The translations under genes and the position numbers were made by a program. Under the pieces are notes generated by a model. That model worked only from the letters and a program-made list of their open reading frames with translations. It did not search any database and was not told the origin of the DNA. DNA of 64,000 bases from Pseudomaricurvus alkylphenolicus (GTDB taxonomy: Bacteria; Pseudomonadota; Gammaproteobacteria; Pseudomonadales; Cellvibrionaceae), in assembly GCF_011683955.1 (NCBI RefSeq), contig NZ_JAAQPI010000004.1, positions 496,001 to 560,000 of the forward strand, read 5' to 3'. Below, piece by piece: positions 9,910-19,041 of this stretch; position 1 is the stretch's first letter; each line of letters begins with the position of its first letter.

Positions 9910-11445
9910 TTATGAGTAAACTTCTCTCAGATCACGCTTTAGCACCTTGCCTGATGCATTGACCGGTAAAGAGCCTACGAAATGATAATGTTTGGGGCGC
10001 TTGTAAGGTGCCAACTGACCCTCGACATATTGATTGAGCTCACCTTCACCGATTCCATCCGCATCGGGCGTCAGTACAACAACAGCGCAAACAGCTTCAA
10101 TCCACTTGTTGTCAGGAACGGCGATAACGGCAACATTTTCCACCTTGGGATGGCGTAGCAGCGCCTCCTCAACATCCCGGCTGGCAACCAATACACCTCC
10201 GGTGTTGATCACATCTTTGATACGGTCAACGATGTACAGATAGCCATCTTCATCGATAGTAGCGAGATCCCCAGTGCGAAACCATCCGTCCTGGAACGCC
10301 TCGGCGGACGCCGTTTTGTTGTTCCAATAGCACTGGAGTAGTTGAGGCGAACGATGTACGATTTCCCCTTTGCCCCCAGGCTTCACATCGTTGAATTCCT
10401 CATCGACAACACGAGTCTCCACATTGATCACAGGTCGGCCTATAGAACCGGGCTTTGTCAAGTGGTCTTCATGCTGAAGACAGGTAGCCAGTGGCGAAAT
10501 TTCCGTCTGTCCATAAAGATTGAATAACCTTCCTTGCGGCATCAAGGTCAACAAATCGTCGATCACTGGAACTGGCATAATGGATGCACCATAGTAAAGC
10601 TTCTGCAGTTGGCTCAGGTCCTGATCACGAAAAGCCGGGCTTGCCAAGAAGTTTATCCACACCGTCGGCGGCGCGAAAAAGGCGTTGATGGAATATTGCC
10701 TAAACAAGGCAATACACTGCTCCAGGACTGGCTTTTCCACTAAATAAGTAAAAGCCCCCATGAGCAAGTAAGGCATGACGAAACAGTGCATCTGAGCGCA
10801 ATGGTAGAGCGGTAACGCAGCGATTTGTCGATCCTGACTTTTTATATCACAGTGGATAATGCAACTGAGGTGCTGCATAAATAGCGCTCTATGAGTTAGT
10901 ACAACGCCCTTTGGGTTTCCGGTTGTTCCAGAGGTATAAATAATCTGTGCAATATCGTCGTCCGACACATCATAGCCGTCAAGAACGACACCCGTCCCAC
11001 TATTGGCCATATGGATAATGTCCAAAACATTACCGCCATGCAGAGTCCCCATAACTTCGATGTCATTGTTTGTGGATAATTGGTCCACTGTGCTTTGGAG
11101 AAAAGTATCGTGGAACAACGCGCATGAACCGGAGTCCTCAAGCAGGAAGCATACCTCCTCAGCATTGAGCGAATAGTTAATCGGTACATGGATAGCACCG
11201 ATCTTGCAGCAAGCCAACCATAGGATCATATACCCATCGGAATTCATCCCCAATGCAGCAACACGATCTCCATGCCCTATTCCCTTAGCTCTTAGGTGCT
11301 CTGCTACATTATCTACCGCTTGAGCCAAGGCCGAATATGTCCATTGCCTGGCATAAAACTCTAATGCGACATTTTCCGGGTTTTTCCCGGCAGATCGTGA
11401 GAATGCGTCAAAAAGTGTGTTGCGTGTGGCCCTAGATACATCCAT
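9910..11445 (-). CDS. Acyl-CoA synthetase (AMP-dependent ligase) 1
   Basis: 511 residues of the ANL superfamily. The phosphate-binding loop IIYTSGTTGNPKGVV, the adenine motif NLYGQTE, the hinge RTGDLATIDEDGYLYIVDR and the C-terminal catalytic Lys in SGKVLKRDL are all present. I start at the ATG at 11445, preceded by AGGAG at eight bases; an upstream in-frame ATG at 11466 lacks a ribosome site. It should activate a carboxylic acid to its CoA ester. It lies between the P450 and the oxygenase-like gene on the same strand, probably in one transcript. Confidence 0.92.
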   Translation of the reverse strand: MDVSRATRNTLFDAFSRSAGKNPENVALEFYARQWTYSALAQAVDNVAEHLRAKGIGHGDRVAALGMNSDGYMILWLACCKIGAIHVPINYSLNAEEVCFLLEDSGSCALFHDTFLQSTVDQLSTNNDIEVMGTLHGGNVLDIIHMANSGTGVVLDGYDVSDDDIAQIIYTSGTTGNPKGVVLTHRALFMQHLSCIIHCDIKSQDRQIAALPLYHCAQMHCFVMPYLLMGAFTYLVEKPVLEQCIALFRQYSINAFFAPPTVWINFLASPAFRDQDLSQLQKLYYGASIMPVPVIDDLLTLMPQGRLFNLYGQTEISPLATCLQHEDHLTKPGSIGRPVINVETRVVDEEFNDVKPGGKGEIVHRSPQLLQCYWNNKTASAEAFQDGWFRTGDLATIDEDGYLYIVDRIKDVINTGGVLVASRDVEEALLRHPKVENVAVIAVPDNKWIEAVCAVVVLTPDADGIGEGELNQYVEGQLAPYKRPKHYHFVGSLPVNASGKVLKRDLREVYS

Positions 11446-11514
11446 GCTCAGCGCTCCTGGTTTCATTTCGAACGGTATTGATTGATAGTAAGTAGACCCA
11501 TTGATTCATCACTA

Positions 11515-12714
11515 TTATTCTGAAACCTTCTCAAGATCATTCAGTATCATTTTGTTAAAATGGTGATGCATTTTGTCCCAGAAGGGTGCGTAAAAGTGCT
11601 GACGGTAGACAGGCGATTTTCTGGCTCGCTGCACCGATTCAATGATGCGACCGTCTTCTTCGTTCGCTTCGTTAAACATACCGGTCAACATCTGTACCTG
11701 TTCATGATGGTCGCTGCCTTCTTCTGAACAGTTGGTGAGAAATGTATAGCGCATGGTAGTCTGAGCGGGGCCATTCGGTAACGCGAATCCGATCATGATG
11801 AATTCCGGAAAGACTGACACATAGAAGTTGGGGTAGAGCGTGCCAAACATGGTGCGCTCCGGGGCCAACTCCGGTTCTTTACCAAGATGTGGTAAACCAA
11901 ATGGAGGATAGGTGTTTAAGAAATCTGACTTTCTAAACTCCAGCGCCAGATAATTTTCATCAATCAGATCTTTCCATGCTCTCTGCTTTTCACCGGACAA
12001 CCTTGGTACTTCCTGCGATATCGCATAGGCGGCGTGCACAAAGTTTTCATGCAGAACATTGATGCACTTGTTCTCAAAAAACGTCTTCCAGTTGGTATTG
12101 GCGGAACAAGCGGCCGTTTGCAGCGCTCCATTCACAACGCTGCTTCCGAGTTTTTCCAGGTCATACTCATCCAATGACCGGATCAACGGTGCAATGTATT
12201 CGGAAAATGGCTGATGTTGCTCAGACAGATTGACAAACACGGCTCCTAAATAGGTCTCGCAGGATACCGCTATCAGATCCACTTCCATGTGGGCCAAAAA
12301 GTCGGAGTTGCCCTGGGGCGTTCCATCCCAGTAAGGCGTTTCGATAAGCTTGCCTTCCAGATCAAACTTCCATCCATGGTAGGGCGACGTCAGCTTTTCC
12401 TGATTGGTTGCTCGTTCTAAGGCAATTTCACAGCCATCGTAGGCACAAACATTGTGAAACACCCGAAGCACGCGGTCCATACCTCTGACCGCGAGCAATG
12501 GCATTTCACCGATATCGAATGGCAATACATCGCCGGGCTCAGGAACTTCGGCCTCGAACAAACAAGCCACCCAATTCTTTTGGTAAATAGCCTCAATTTC
12601 AAGTTGGTAAAAGCCATCGTCGGTATAGCACTTGGCGGGCAGCGTCAGTGCCCGTTCTATGGGTGCCCTGATGGTATCACGCACTTCACGAGGTAATAGG
12701 TCCTCTAATTGCAT
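11515..12714 (-). CDS. Ring-hydroxylating oxygenase alpha-subunit-like protein with a degenerate Rieske site
   Basis: 399 residues with the domain order of Rieske oxygenase alpha subunits. The Rieske pattern CxH-17-CxxH is present in spacing but reads Cys90-Ala-Tyr92 and Ser110-Pro-Tyr-His113, so one His and one Cys ligand are replaced. The catalytic domain keeps His222, His227 and a candidate third ligand Asp354, but the Asp/Glu that normally bridges the two metal sites (three residues before the first His) is Asn219. A conventional [2Fe-2S] Rieske centre is therefore unlikely. It may be an iron oxygenase with another electron source, or a non-oxygenase. It is co-directional with a CoA ligase and a P450. 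Confidence 0.88.
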   Translation of the reverse strand: MQLEDLLPREVRDTIRAPIERALTLPAKCYTDDGFYQLEIEAIYQKNWVACLFEAEVPEPGDVLPFDIGEMPLLAVRGMDRVLRVFHNVCAYDGCEIALERATNQEKLTSPYHGWKFDLEGKLIETPYWDGTPQGNSDFLAHMEVDLIAVSCETYLGAVFVNLSEQHQPFSEYIAPLIRSLDEYDLEKLGSSVVNGALQTAACSANTNWKTFFENKCINVLHENFVHAAYAISQEVPRLSGEKQRAWKDLIDENYLALEFRKSDFLNTYPPFGLPHLGKEPELAPERTMFGTLYPNFYVSVFPEFIMIGFALPNGPAQTTMRYTFLTNCSEEGSDHHEQVQMLTGMFNEANEEDGRIIESVQRARKSPVYRQHFYAPFWDKMHHHFNKMILNDLEKVSE

Positions 12715-13039
12715 AGCACTCGCATCCTCAGTCGTCGAATCCAGTGGAAAAGATAGGCATTGATCTTATCTCAACCGGAAGACCGGGATTCAGACCTTCT
12801 GAGACGTCATTTTGGCTCCAAATGACGAAATAACACACACTGTTTAGGGCCTTTATTTTGCACACGACAGGACAAACTAATGTCGCCTAGGGATATCATC
12901 GATACGGTTTTGGCTGCGTATCATCGTCCGAATACTACGCCGTCAATAACACTATCTAAGAAACGGTCTGCAATGTAACGCAGCATCTGTGGAAAACGCC
13001 GCAGAAGATGTCTGTAGACCTTCAGGGGAGAATAGAATA
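12715..13039. promoter_or_regulatory. Divergent promoter region with operator-like dyad
   Basis: This 325-base gap separates the oxygenase-like gene (-) from the second acyl-CoA ligase (+). Within it, positions 12805-12827 read CGTCATTTTGG, two bases, then CCAAATGACG. This is a near-perfect dyad with a one-base slip, a good candidate for a regulator site controlling both arms. Confidence 0.5.
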
Positions 13040-14557
13040 ATGCAAACGTTAGGGCAGATCCTTTCAAGTTCAGCTGCCGAGTACGGAGAGAAGATCGCCT
13101 TGGTGATCGGGGAAACGTCCTGGTCGTATCGAAGACTATCCGGATTAGCAAACCGAATGTCGAATTCCTTGGCTGAAATGGGTATAAAGCAAGGTGACCG
13201 GGTGACCCTCTACGGTGCCAACAGCCTTGAATGGATCGTCAGCTACTACGCGATATTGCAGGTGGGAGCGGTCGTTAACCCCATTAACGTCATGTTGACG
13301 GCAGAAGAAGTTAAGTATGTTCTTGGTGACTGTGGCGCTAAAGCCATTATCGCATCCGTGGAAAAAGGGTCGGCCTTGGTTGGGCAGTTGCAGGAAACGG
13401 ATGTCGAAGCCCTGATTCTTTATGGTAACGACATTCCTGCTGGTGCAGTTGCATTTGATGATTTGATCTCTAATGGCAGTGATCATTACGACATCAAAGT
13501 GCCACCGCTGGAGAGTCTATCCACCATTTGTTACACCTCTGGCACCACTGGCAAACCGAAAGGTGCAATGCTGTCTCATCGCGCTGTGGCAACCAATATT
13601 GCCATGACCAAATTGATGCATGGTCGCACTGTCAATGACGTCGCGGTAACAGCCCTTCCCTGCCCCCACGTTTACGGCAACGTGGTGATGAGCGCAATGT
13701 TTCAGAGCGGTGCGAAGCTGGTGGTTCATCCGGTGTTCGACCCCGATGTCATGCTGACGTCGATGCAGAAGCATCGCGCAACTGTCTTTGATGGTGTGCC
13801 GACCATGTATATGTTTATGTTGAATCATCCTCAGGCGGCCAGTTTTGATCTGACTTCCTTACGTCTTTGCACAGTGGGCGGACAGCCGATGCCGCCTGCA
13901 AAAATGAAAGCAGTCGAACACTTATTTGGTTGCAACCTGATTGAGTTGTGGGGCATGACCGAACTTGGTGGACTCGGCACAACCTTCGCATGGAATGGAG
14001 AGTATAAACACGGTTCGATCGGAGTACCGATTCCCTATGTCAGTGCTCGAATCGCAGACATTGACAATCCATCAGAAGAAATGCCACGAGGAGAAGTTGG
14101 AGAGTTGATGATCCGGGGTGGCATTGTAATGGACGGCTACTTCGGCAATGAACAAGCAACAAGAGAAACGATAGATCAAGATGGCTGGCTTCATACCGGA
14201 GATCTGGCCTCGATGGATAAGCAGGGTTACATCAGCATTGTTGATCGCAAGAAAGATATGATCCTGACGGCCGGGTACAACATCTACCCTGCAGAGATTG
14301 AGCGAGTACTGTCTTCTCACAGCGACGTGGCGCTGGCGGCAGTGGGCTCAGTCCCTGACGAACTGAAAGGTGAACTCGCTAAGGCCTATATCATTGCCAA
14401 GGAAGGTTGCTCTCCTACACAGGAGGAGATTATCACCTTCTGCAGAGAACACCTTGCCGCCTACAAAGTGCCGCGTGCGGTGCAATTCGTGGATGATGTT
14501 CCCAAAACCAGCACTGGAAAAATCATGCGGCGAGAGCTCCACAAACTCAACGCTTGA
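13040..14557 (+). CDS. Acyl-CoA synthetase (AMP-dependent ligase) 2
   Basis: 505 residues of the ANL superfamily. ICYTSGTTGKPKGAM is the phosphate loop, ELWGMTELGG the substrate/adenine region, HTGDLASMDKQGYISIVDRKKD the hinge, and TSTGKIMRREL carries the catalytic Lys. The start at 13040 follows AGGGGAGA; the frame is open 17 codons further upstream but without support. It heads a plus-strand run of ligase, aldehyde dehydrogenase and amidase with short gaps, so it is probably the first gene of that operon. The acid it activates is unknown. Confidence 0.92.
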   Translation: MQTLGQILSSSAAEYGEKIALVIGETSWSYRRLSGLANRMSNSLAEMGIKQGDRVTLYGANSLEWIVSYYAILQVGAVVNPINVMLTAEEVKYVLGDCGAKAIIASVEKGSALVGQLQETDVEALILYGNDIPAGAVAFDDLISNGSDHYDIKVPPLESLSTICYTSGTTGKPKGAMLSHRAVATNIAMTKLMHGRTVNDVAVTALPCPHVYGNVVMSAMFQSGAKLVVHPVFDPDVMLTSMQKHRATVFDGVPTMYMFMLNHPQAASFDLTSLRLCTVGGQPMPPAKMKAVEHLFGCNLIELWGMTELGGLGTTFAWNGEYKHGSIGVPIPYVSARIADIDNPSEEMPRGEVGELMIRGGIVMDGYFGNEQATRETIDQDGWLHTGDLASMDKQGYISIVDRKKDMILTAGYNIYPAEIERVLSSHSDVALAAVGSVPDELKGELAKAYIIAKEGCSPTQEEIITFCREHLAAYKVPRAVQFVDDVPKTSTGKIMRRELHKLNA

Positions 14558-14585
14558 ATACAAGACTCCTACCAGGAACCCAGAC

Positions 14586-16013
14586 ATGATCAATTTTGAT
14601 ACTGATTATTCCATGACTATTGACGGTAAACCAGTGTTTACCGACAAAACCCATCCCGTCTATAACCCCGCGAATAAAACCGAGATTGCAACCGTGCCAG
14701 ACTGTTCAGAAGAACAGTTGAACGCAACAGTTAGCAGCGCCCGTCGTGCGTTCCGAGCTTGGAGCAAATTACCCCTGTCCGAACGTCAGCAGAAGGTAGC
14801 CGCACTGGGTGAACTGCTGGAATCCAATGCTGAAGCATTTATGGCATTGCTTACCCGAGAACAGGGAAAACCTCGTTACGGTGCCGAATGGGAGATATAT
14901 GGCTCTGCCGCCTGGCTCAAAGAGATTGCCACCCAGACCTTGGAAGTCGAAGTGTTGGAAGACAATGCCCAACGCAAAGTGATAACCCGCTTTACGCCGC
15001 TGGGCGTCGTTGGCGCCATCGTCCCCTGGAATTTTCCGTTGTTGCTGGCTGTCTGGAAGATTGCCCCGGCATTGGTAGCTGGCTGCACCGTAGTGCTAAA
15101 ACCCTCACCCTATACGCCGTTGTGTGATCTTAAGTTTGTTGAGCTTGCACAGCAGGTACTGCCACCGGGCGTATTGAGCTGCGTGACTGGAGTCGACGAT
15201 CTGGGTAAATGGATGACCTCTCACCCGGATATTAACAAGATCGCTTTTACTGGCTCTACTGAGACTGGCCGTCATGTGGCACGCTCATCGGCGGAAACCA
15301 TCAAACGGGTGACATTGGAGTTGGGCGGAAATGATCCTGCCATTGTGTTGCCCGATGTCAACCTCGACACCATTGGCGAGAAGCTCTTCTGGTCGGCGTT
15401 CCAAAACAATGCTCAATTTTGCAATGCCACCAAACGGATCTACATACACGAGGACATCTATGATGAAGTTCGCGATGCAATGGTCCGTTTTATCAATGAA
15501 AACGTAAAAGTTGGTGATGGCGCAGACCAGGGTACCACCTTGGGTCCGATTCAGAACTCGATGCAATATGAAAAAGTGAAGGAGTACTTTGCCGACTGTA
15601 AGAGTAACGACTACAAATTCGCGTCGGGTGGAGAAATCGACGGCGATGCACCCGGTTGGTTTGTTCCCGTCACTCTGGTGGATAACCCTCCTGAAAACTC
15701 TCGAATCGTTGCGGAAGAGCCCTTCGGCCCCATTTTGCCGCTGTTGAAATGGTCTGATGAGGCGGATGTTATTGAACGTGCGAATGACACTATCTATGGC
15801 CTTGGCGCTACCGTCTGGGGCGAGGATTTGGAAGTGGTCCAGCGTATTGGTGAGCAGCTGGAAGCCGGCACCGTGTGGTTGAATGAGGTCCATCAATACT
15901 CGCCCCATCAAGCCTTTGGCGGCCACAAGCAGTCCGGACTGGGTTGCGAAAATTCCATCCACGGATTGCTGGAGTATTGCAATTGGCAAACGATCACTCT
16001 TTTTAAAGCGTAG
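14586..16013 (+). CDS. NAD(P)-dependent aldehyde dehydrogenase
   Basis: 475 residues, usual length for the family. The fold markers are PWNFPLL (about 147-153), FTGSTETG, the general-base Glu245 in LELGGND and the nucleophile Cys279 in NAQFCNATKR. The ATG at 14586 is 28 bases after the ligase stop. The frame continues open upstream across the ligase end, but that part is out-of-frame shadow. It oxidises an aldehyde to an acid, which the adjacent ligase could then activate. The aldehyde is not identifiable from sequence. Confidence 0.93.
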   Translation: MINFDTDYSMTIDGKPVFTDKTHPVYNPANKTEIATVPDCSEEQLNATVSSARRAFRAWSKLPLSERQQKVAALGELLESNAEAFMALLTREQGKPRYGAEWEIYGSAAWLKEIATQTLEVEVLEDNAQRKVITRFTPLGVVGAIVPWNFPLLLAVWKIAPALVAGCTVVLKPSPYTPLCDLKFVELAQQVLPPGVLSCVTGVDDLGKWMTSHPDINKIAFTGSTETGRHVARSSAETIKRVTLELGGNDPAIVLPDVNLDTIGEKLFWSAFQNNAQFCNATKRIYIHEDIYDEVRDAMVRFINENVKVGDGADQGTTLGPIQNSMQYEKVKEYFADCKSNDYKFASGGEIDGDAPGWFVPVTLVDNPPENSRIVAEEPFGPILPLLKWSDEADVIERANDTIYGLGATVWGEDLEVVQRIGEQLEAGTVWLNEVHQYSPHQAFGGHKQSGLGCENSIHGLLEYCNWQTITLFKA

Positions 16014-16076
16014 GTGAGGCAGGTATCCAGGCGCACTCGACTATTGTCTATTAAACCTGTAAACCCGGAGCCACCT

Positions 16077-17531
16077 ATGAGCAACTACGTTTACTTGTCA
16101 GCAACTGAGATTGCAGACTCGATACGACGCGGAGAGGTCAGTTCAACCGCCGTCGTCAAGGATCATATTGAGCATATTCGCAAGCACAATCCGAAACTTA
16201 ACGCTTTCGTTCTCTTGCTAGAAGAAGAAGCGTTAGAACAAGCAGCGGTGTGCGATCAGGAAACATTGGCGGGTATCTCAAGGGGTGCTCTGCACGGCGT
16301 ACCGATTTCGATTAAAGAACAATTCTGGATGTCGGGCACCAAAACCACGGTTAATTCCAATATCTTTGAAGATTGGACTGCCCCGGAAGATGCTCTGGTT
16401 GTAAAAGCACTTCGAGAAGCTGGCGCCATCATATTGGGTAAAACCAATGTTGCGAAGGAGTTGTCGGACTTTCAGGTGTCGGGCGATATTTATCCCGACG
16501 GTAAAAACCCTTACCAGCTGGATTATTCCCCAGGCGGAAGCGGCGGAGGCTCTTCTGCGGCATTGGCCAGTGGGATGGCGCCCATCGACCTGGGCGTAGA
16601 CTTTGGAGGATCGATCCGAAATCCCGCCAGTTTCTGTGGTCTCTATGGCCTCAAGCCCACAGATGGTGCTGTATCCTGCCACGGTATTTTTCCCAAGCTT
16701 GAAGATTATCGGGGCCATGTCACCCATATGATGCAACCAGGTCCGATGGCAAGATGTCCGGAAGATCTCGAATTGGTTTGGCACACTATTCGCGGCCCGC
16801 TAAAGGGTGACCGGGATGTCCCAAGGATCCATTGGAGCGGACAAGAAAGCAAACGACTGCAAGACTACAGTATTGCCTGGATTGACCGCTGGCCAGATTT
16901 TGATACCAGTGAGAACACCAAGTCAGTGATTCATGATGTTGTTAGCCGACTTACCGAATTACGTTGCCGCACGACACACTTCGAGTCTGAAGGCGATTTA
17001 CATTCACGATCATTGTCTGTGTTCTTTCGACTATTCGGTCAAATCGTGTCTCAGAATGTGCCCTTCTTTATCAAGCCACTTCAGAAGCACGGAATTAAAA
17101 AGGGTCTACTAAAAGGCGTAAAAAAGTTCCATTCAGACCTGAATACCGGCTTCTCGGATAGCTTTCTAGGTTATTCAGAAACCATGGGACTTCGTGCGGG
17201 AATTACCGATGAATGGGAGACAATTTTCGAATCGTTCGATCTTTTGATTTGCCCGGTCAGTTATGGTCCCGCCTATAAGCGATGTCGCAAAGGCGATCCT
17301 CTCGAATATCAGGGACAGCAGCTTAGTTATCTGAATTATGCGTTCCCGTTTTTGGCGTGTTTTAACGCCAGTGGGCACCCGGCAATCCATATTCCCTGTG
17401 GGCTCAACAGTGAAGGGCTGCCGATAGGCGTTCAGGTAGTCGGTCCGCTATGGAGTGAGGATCGTTTAATTCATTTTGCCAAATTGCTTGCAGGAGAAGT
17501 CGATGGTTATGTCAGGCCGGATGGATTTTGA
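16077..17531 (+). CDS. Amidase signature family hydrolase
   Basis: 484 residues with the complete amidase Ser-cisSer-Lys triad: Lys80 in PISIKEQ, the cis-Ser in GGSGGGSS near residue 155, and the nucleophile Ser179 in FGGSIR. I start at the ATG at 16077 with CGGAG upstream; a GTG at 16014 touches the aldehyde dehydrogenase stop but has no relatives in the added residues. It hydrolyses a carboxamide to an acid plus ammonia or amine, which would link the oxidative genes upstream to the nitrogen-releasing operon downstream. Confidence 0.9.
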   Translation: MSNYVYLSATEIADSIRRGEVSSTAVVKDHIEHIRKHNPKLNAFVLLLEEEALEQAAVCDQETLAGISRGALHGVPISIKEQFWMSGTKTTVNSNIFEDWTAPEDALVVKALREAGAIILGKTNVAKELSDFQVSGDIYPDGKNPYQLDYSPGGSGGGSSAALASGMAPIDLGVDFGGSIRNPASFCGLYGLKPTDGAVSCHGIFPKLEDYRGHVTHMMQPGPMARCPEDLELVWHTIRGPLKGDRDVPRIHWSGQESKRLQDYSIAWIDRWPDFDTSENTKSVIHDVVSRLTELRCRTTHFESEGDLHSRSLSVFFRLFGQIVSQNVPFFIKPLQKHGIKKGLLKGVKKFHSDLNTGFSDSFLGYSETMGLRAGITDEWETIFESFDLLICPVSYGPAYKRCRKGDPLEYQGQQLSYLNYAFPFLACFNASGHPAIHIPCGLNSEGLPIGVQVVGPLWSEDRLIHFAKLLAGEVDGYVRPDGF

Positions 17532-17601
17532 ATTGGAAAGCGAGTTTAGTGGCCAACTGAAGAGCTTCCAACAATAAGATGTAAAATCACGGAGATTTAT
17601 T

Positions 17602-18342
17602 ATGAGTTTAAATCTTACCAATCCCATAGCTGGCGAAGGTGGCTACACCACCACACTGCCAGCGGGCACTCATTGGTCGCTGGTAATACGCCGCGGCATG
17701 GGACTGACCCTCACCGACCTCGAAGGTGGGGCTAACGTTGGCCTGCTGATGTACAACCCCACGCAGTTGAGCGAAAAGTACAACGCACCCGACAGTCTCA
17801 AGTGTCAGCACACGTTTAAACTTACCCGTAGCCACTGTCTGTATTCCGATATGGGCCGCATTTTCTGTTCAATTATCAAAGACAGCTTTGGCTGGCACGA
17901 CACCGTGTGTGGCAACAGCCACGCCAGTCATATCGAAGCGTGCTGGGGCAACCGCGACTACCAAAACGACCGCAATGAATGGCAACAGAACGGTTACGAC
18001 AGCTTTTTGGTGGAGTTGGCCAAGTACGAGCTCACCCGTCGCCACATGGCGGCTAACGTTAACTTTTTCAGCGAAATCAGCACCGACGACGAGGGCAACC
18101 TGCAACTCAGTCGCCAGGCCCAGGCCGGAGACCGAGTCACCCTGCGTTTCGAAATGGACACCTTAGTGGTGCTGCACACCTGCCCTCACCCTCTCAATCA
18201 TGCGGATCAATACCCTCGCTCTCCAGTACAGATCACACTTGCTCCAACAGCGCCGCTGCAGGCCGACGATGAATGCCTGAACCTCTGTGACGAAAATCGT
18301 CGCGGTTTTGCCAACAACGCCCTTTATCACCTGGGTCAATAG
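17602..18342 (+). CDS. DUF1989 protein, likely carboxyguanidine deiminase subunit (UAAP-type)
   Basis: 246 residues of the urea-carboxylase-associated DUF1989 family. DSFGWHDTVCGNSH is the diagnostic motif, with His and Cys residues likely to bind metal or take part in catalysis. Paired DUF1989 proteins of this kind (CgdA/CgdB) were shown by others to deiminate carboxyguanidine to allophanate, so the older label urea amidolyase-associated protein is probably misleading. It is first in a four-gene operon, 70 bases after the amidase, and the composition turns visibly more GC-rich here. Confidence 0.85.
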   Translation: MSLNLTNPIAGEGGYTTTLPAGTHWSLVIRRGMGLTLTDLEGGANVGLLMYNPTQLSEKYNAPDSLKCQHTFKLTRSHCLYSDMGRIFCSIIKDSFGWHDTVCGNSHASHIEACWGNRDYQNDRNEWQQNGYDSFLVELAKYELTRRHMAANVNFFSEISTDDEGNLQLSRQAQAGDRVTLRFEMDTLVVLHTCPHPLNHADQYPRSPVQITLAPTAPLQADDECLNLCDENRRGFANNALYHLGQ

Positions 18343-18388
18343 GCCGGCAAGACCACCACCCTTATAGCGAACACTACAGGATACGACC

Positions 18389-19030
18389 ATGATAGTTCAC
18401 AGCAACTTAAGCCCTTGCAGCGCTGTCCATCGTCAGGTAATCGAGGCCGGCGACTATGGCATACATACCGTCAAGCAAGGTCAGGTACTGCGCATCCTTG
18501 ATCTCGAAGGAAATCAGGCCGCCGACACCCTGTTTTACAGTGCTGCTGACCCCAGTGAGCGCTACAGCGCCATGGACACCGTGCGTGAACAGGGCAACGT
18601 CTATCTTACCGTCAACTCTATTTTGAAAACCAACGAAAACAATAACATGTTGGAAATTGTCGCCGATACCTGCGGTCGCCACGACACTCTGGGCGGCGCT
18701 TGTGCCACAGAATCCAATACAGTGCGTTACGATCTGGAAAAGCGCTGCATGCACGCCTGCCGCGATAGTTGGATGCTGGCCATTCAGGAGCGCGAGGAGT
18801 TCGGACTGACGAAAGCAGATATCACTCACAACATTAACTTTTTTATGAACGTGCCCATCACCGCCGAAGGCGGCCTCACCTTCGCTGACGGTATTTCCGG
18901 CGCTGGTAAATACGTGGAGCTGAAAGCAATGATGGATGTGATCGTGTTGATCTCCAATTGTCCCCAGCTCAACAATCCCTGCAATGGCTACAATCCCACG
19001 CCGATTGAATTGCTGGTATGGGACCAATAA
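18389..19030 (+). CDS. DUF1989 protein, likely partner carboxyguanidine deiminase subunit
   Basis: 213 residues, second DUF1989 paralogue of the operon, with the strong signature [20 protein letters not shown]. This member and the preceding one would form the heteromeric deiminase that converts carboxyguanidine to allophanate and ammonia. The ATG at 18389 follows ACAGGATACGACC. Its stop lies 11 bases before the ATG of the carboxylase, which points to tight co-transcription. It could also be annotated as urea carboxylase-associated protein by name transfer. Confidence 0.87.
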   Translation: MIVHSNLSPCSAVHRQVIEAGDYGIHTVKQGQVLRILDLEGNQAADTLFYSAADPSERYSAMDTVREQGNVYLTVNSILKTNENNNMLEIVADTCGRHDTLGGACATESNTVRYDLEKRCMHACRDSWMLAIQEREEFGLTKADITHNINFFMNVPITAEGGLTFADGISGAGKYVELKAMMDVIVLISNCPQLNNPCNGYNPTPIELLVWDQ

Positions 19031-19041
19031 CAGGTAAGACT

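Noticed and set aside
17532-17601. Possible guanidine riboswitch before the DUF1989 operon
   Set aside because: Only 70 bases are available and I find neither the guanidine-I core nor paired ACGR-loop hairpins.
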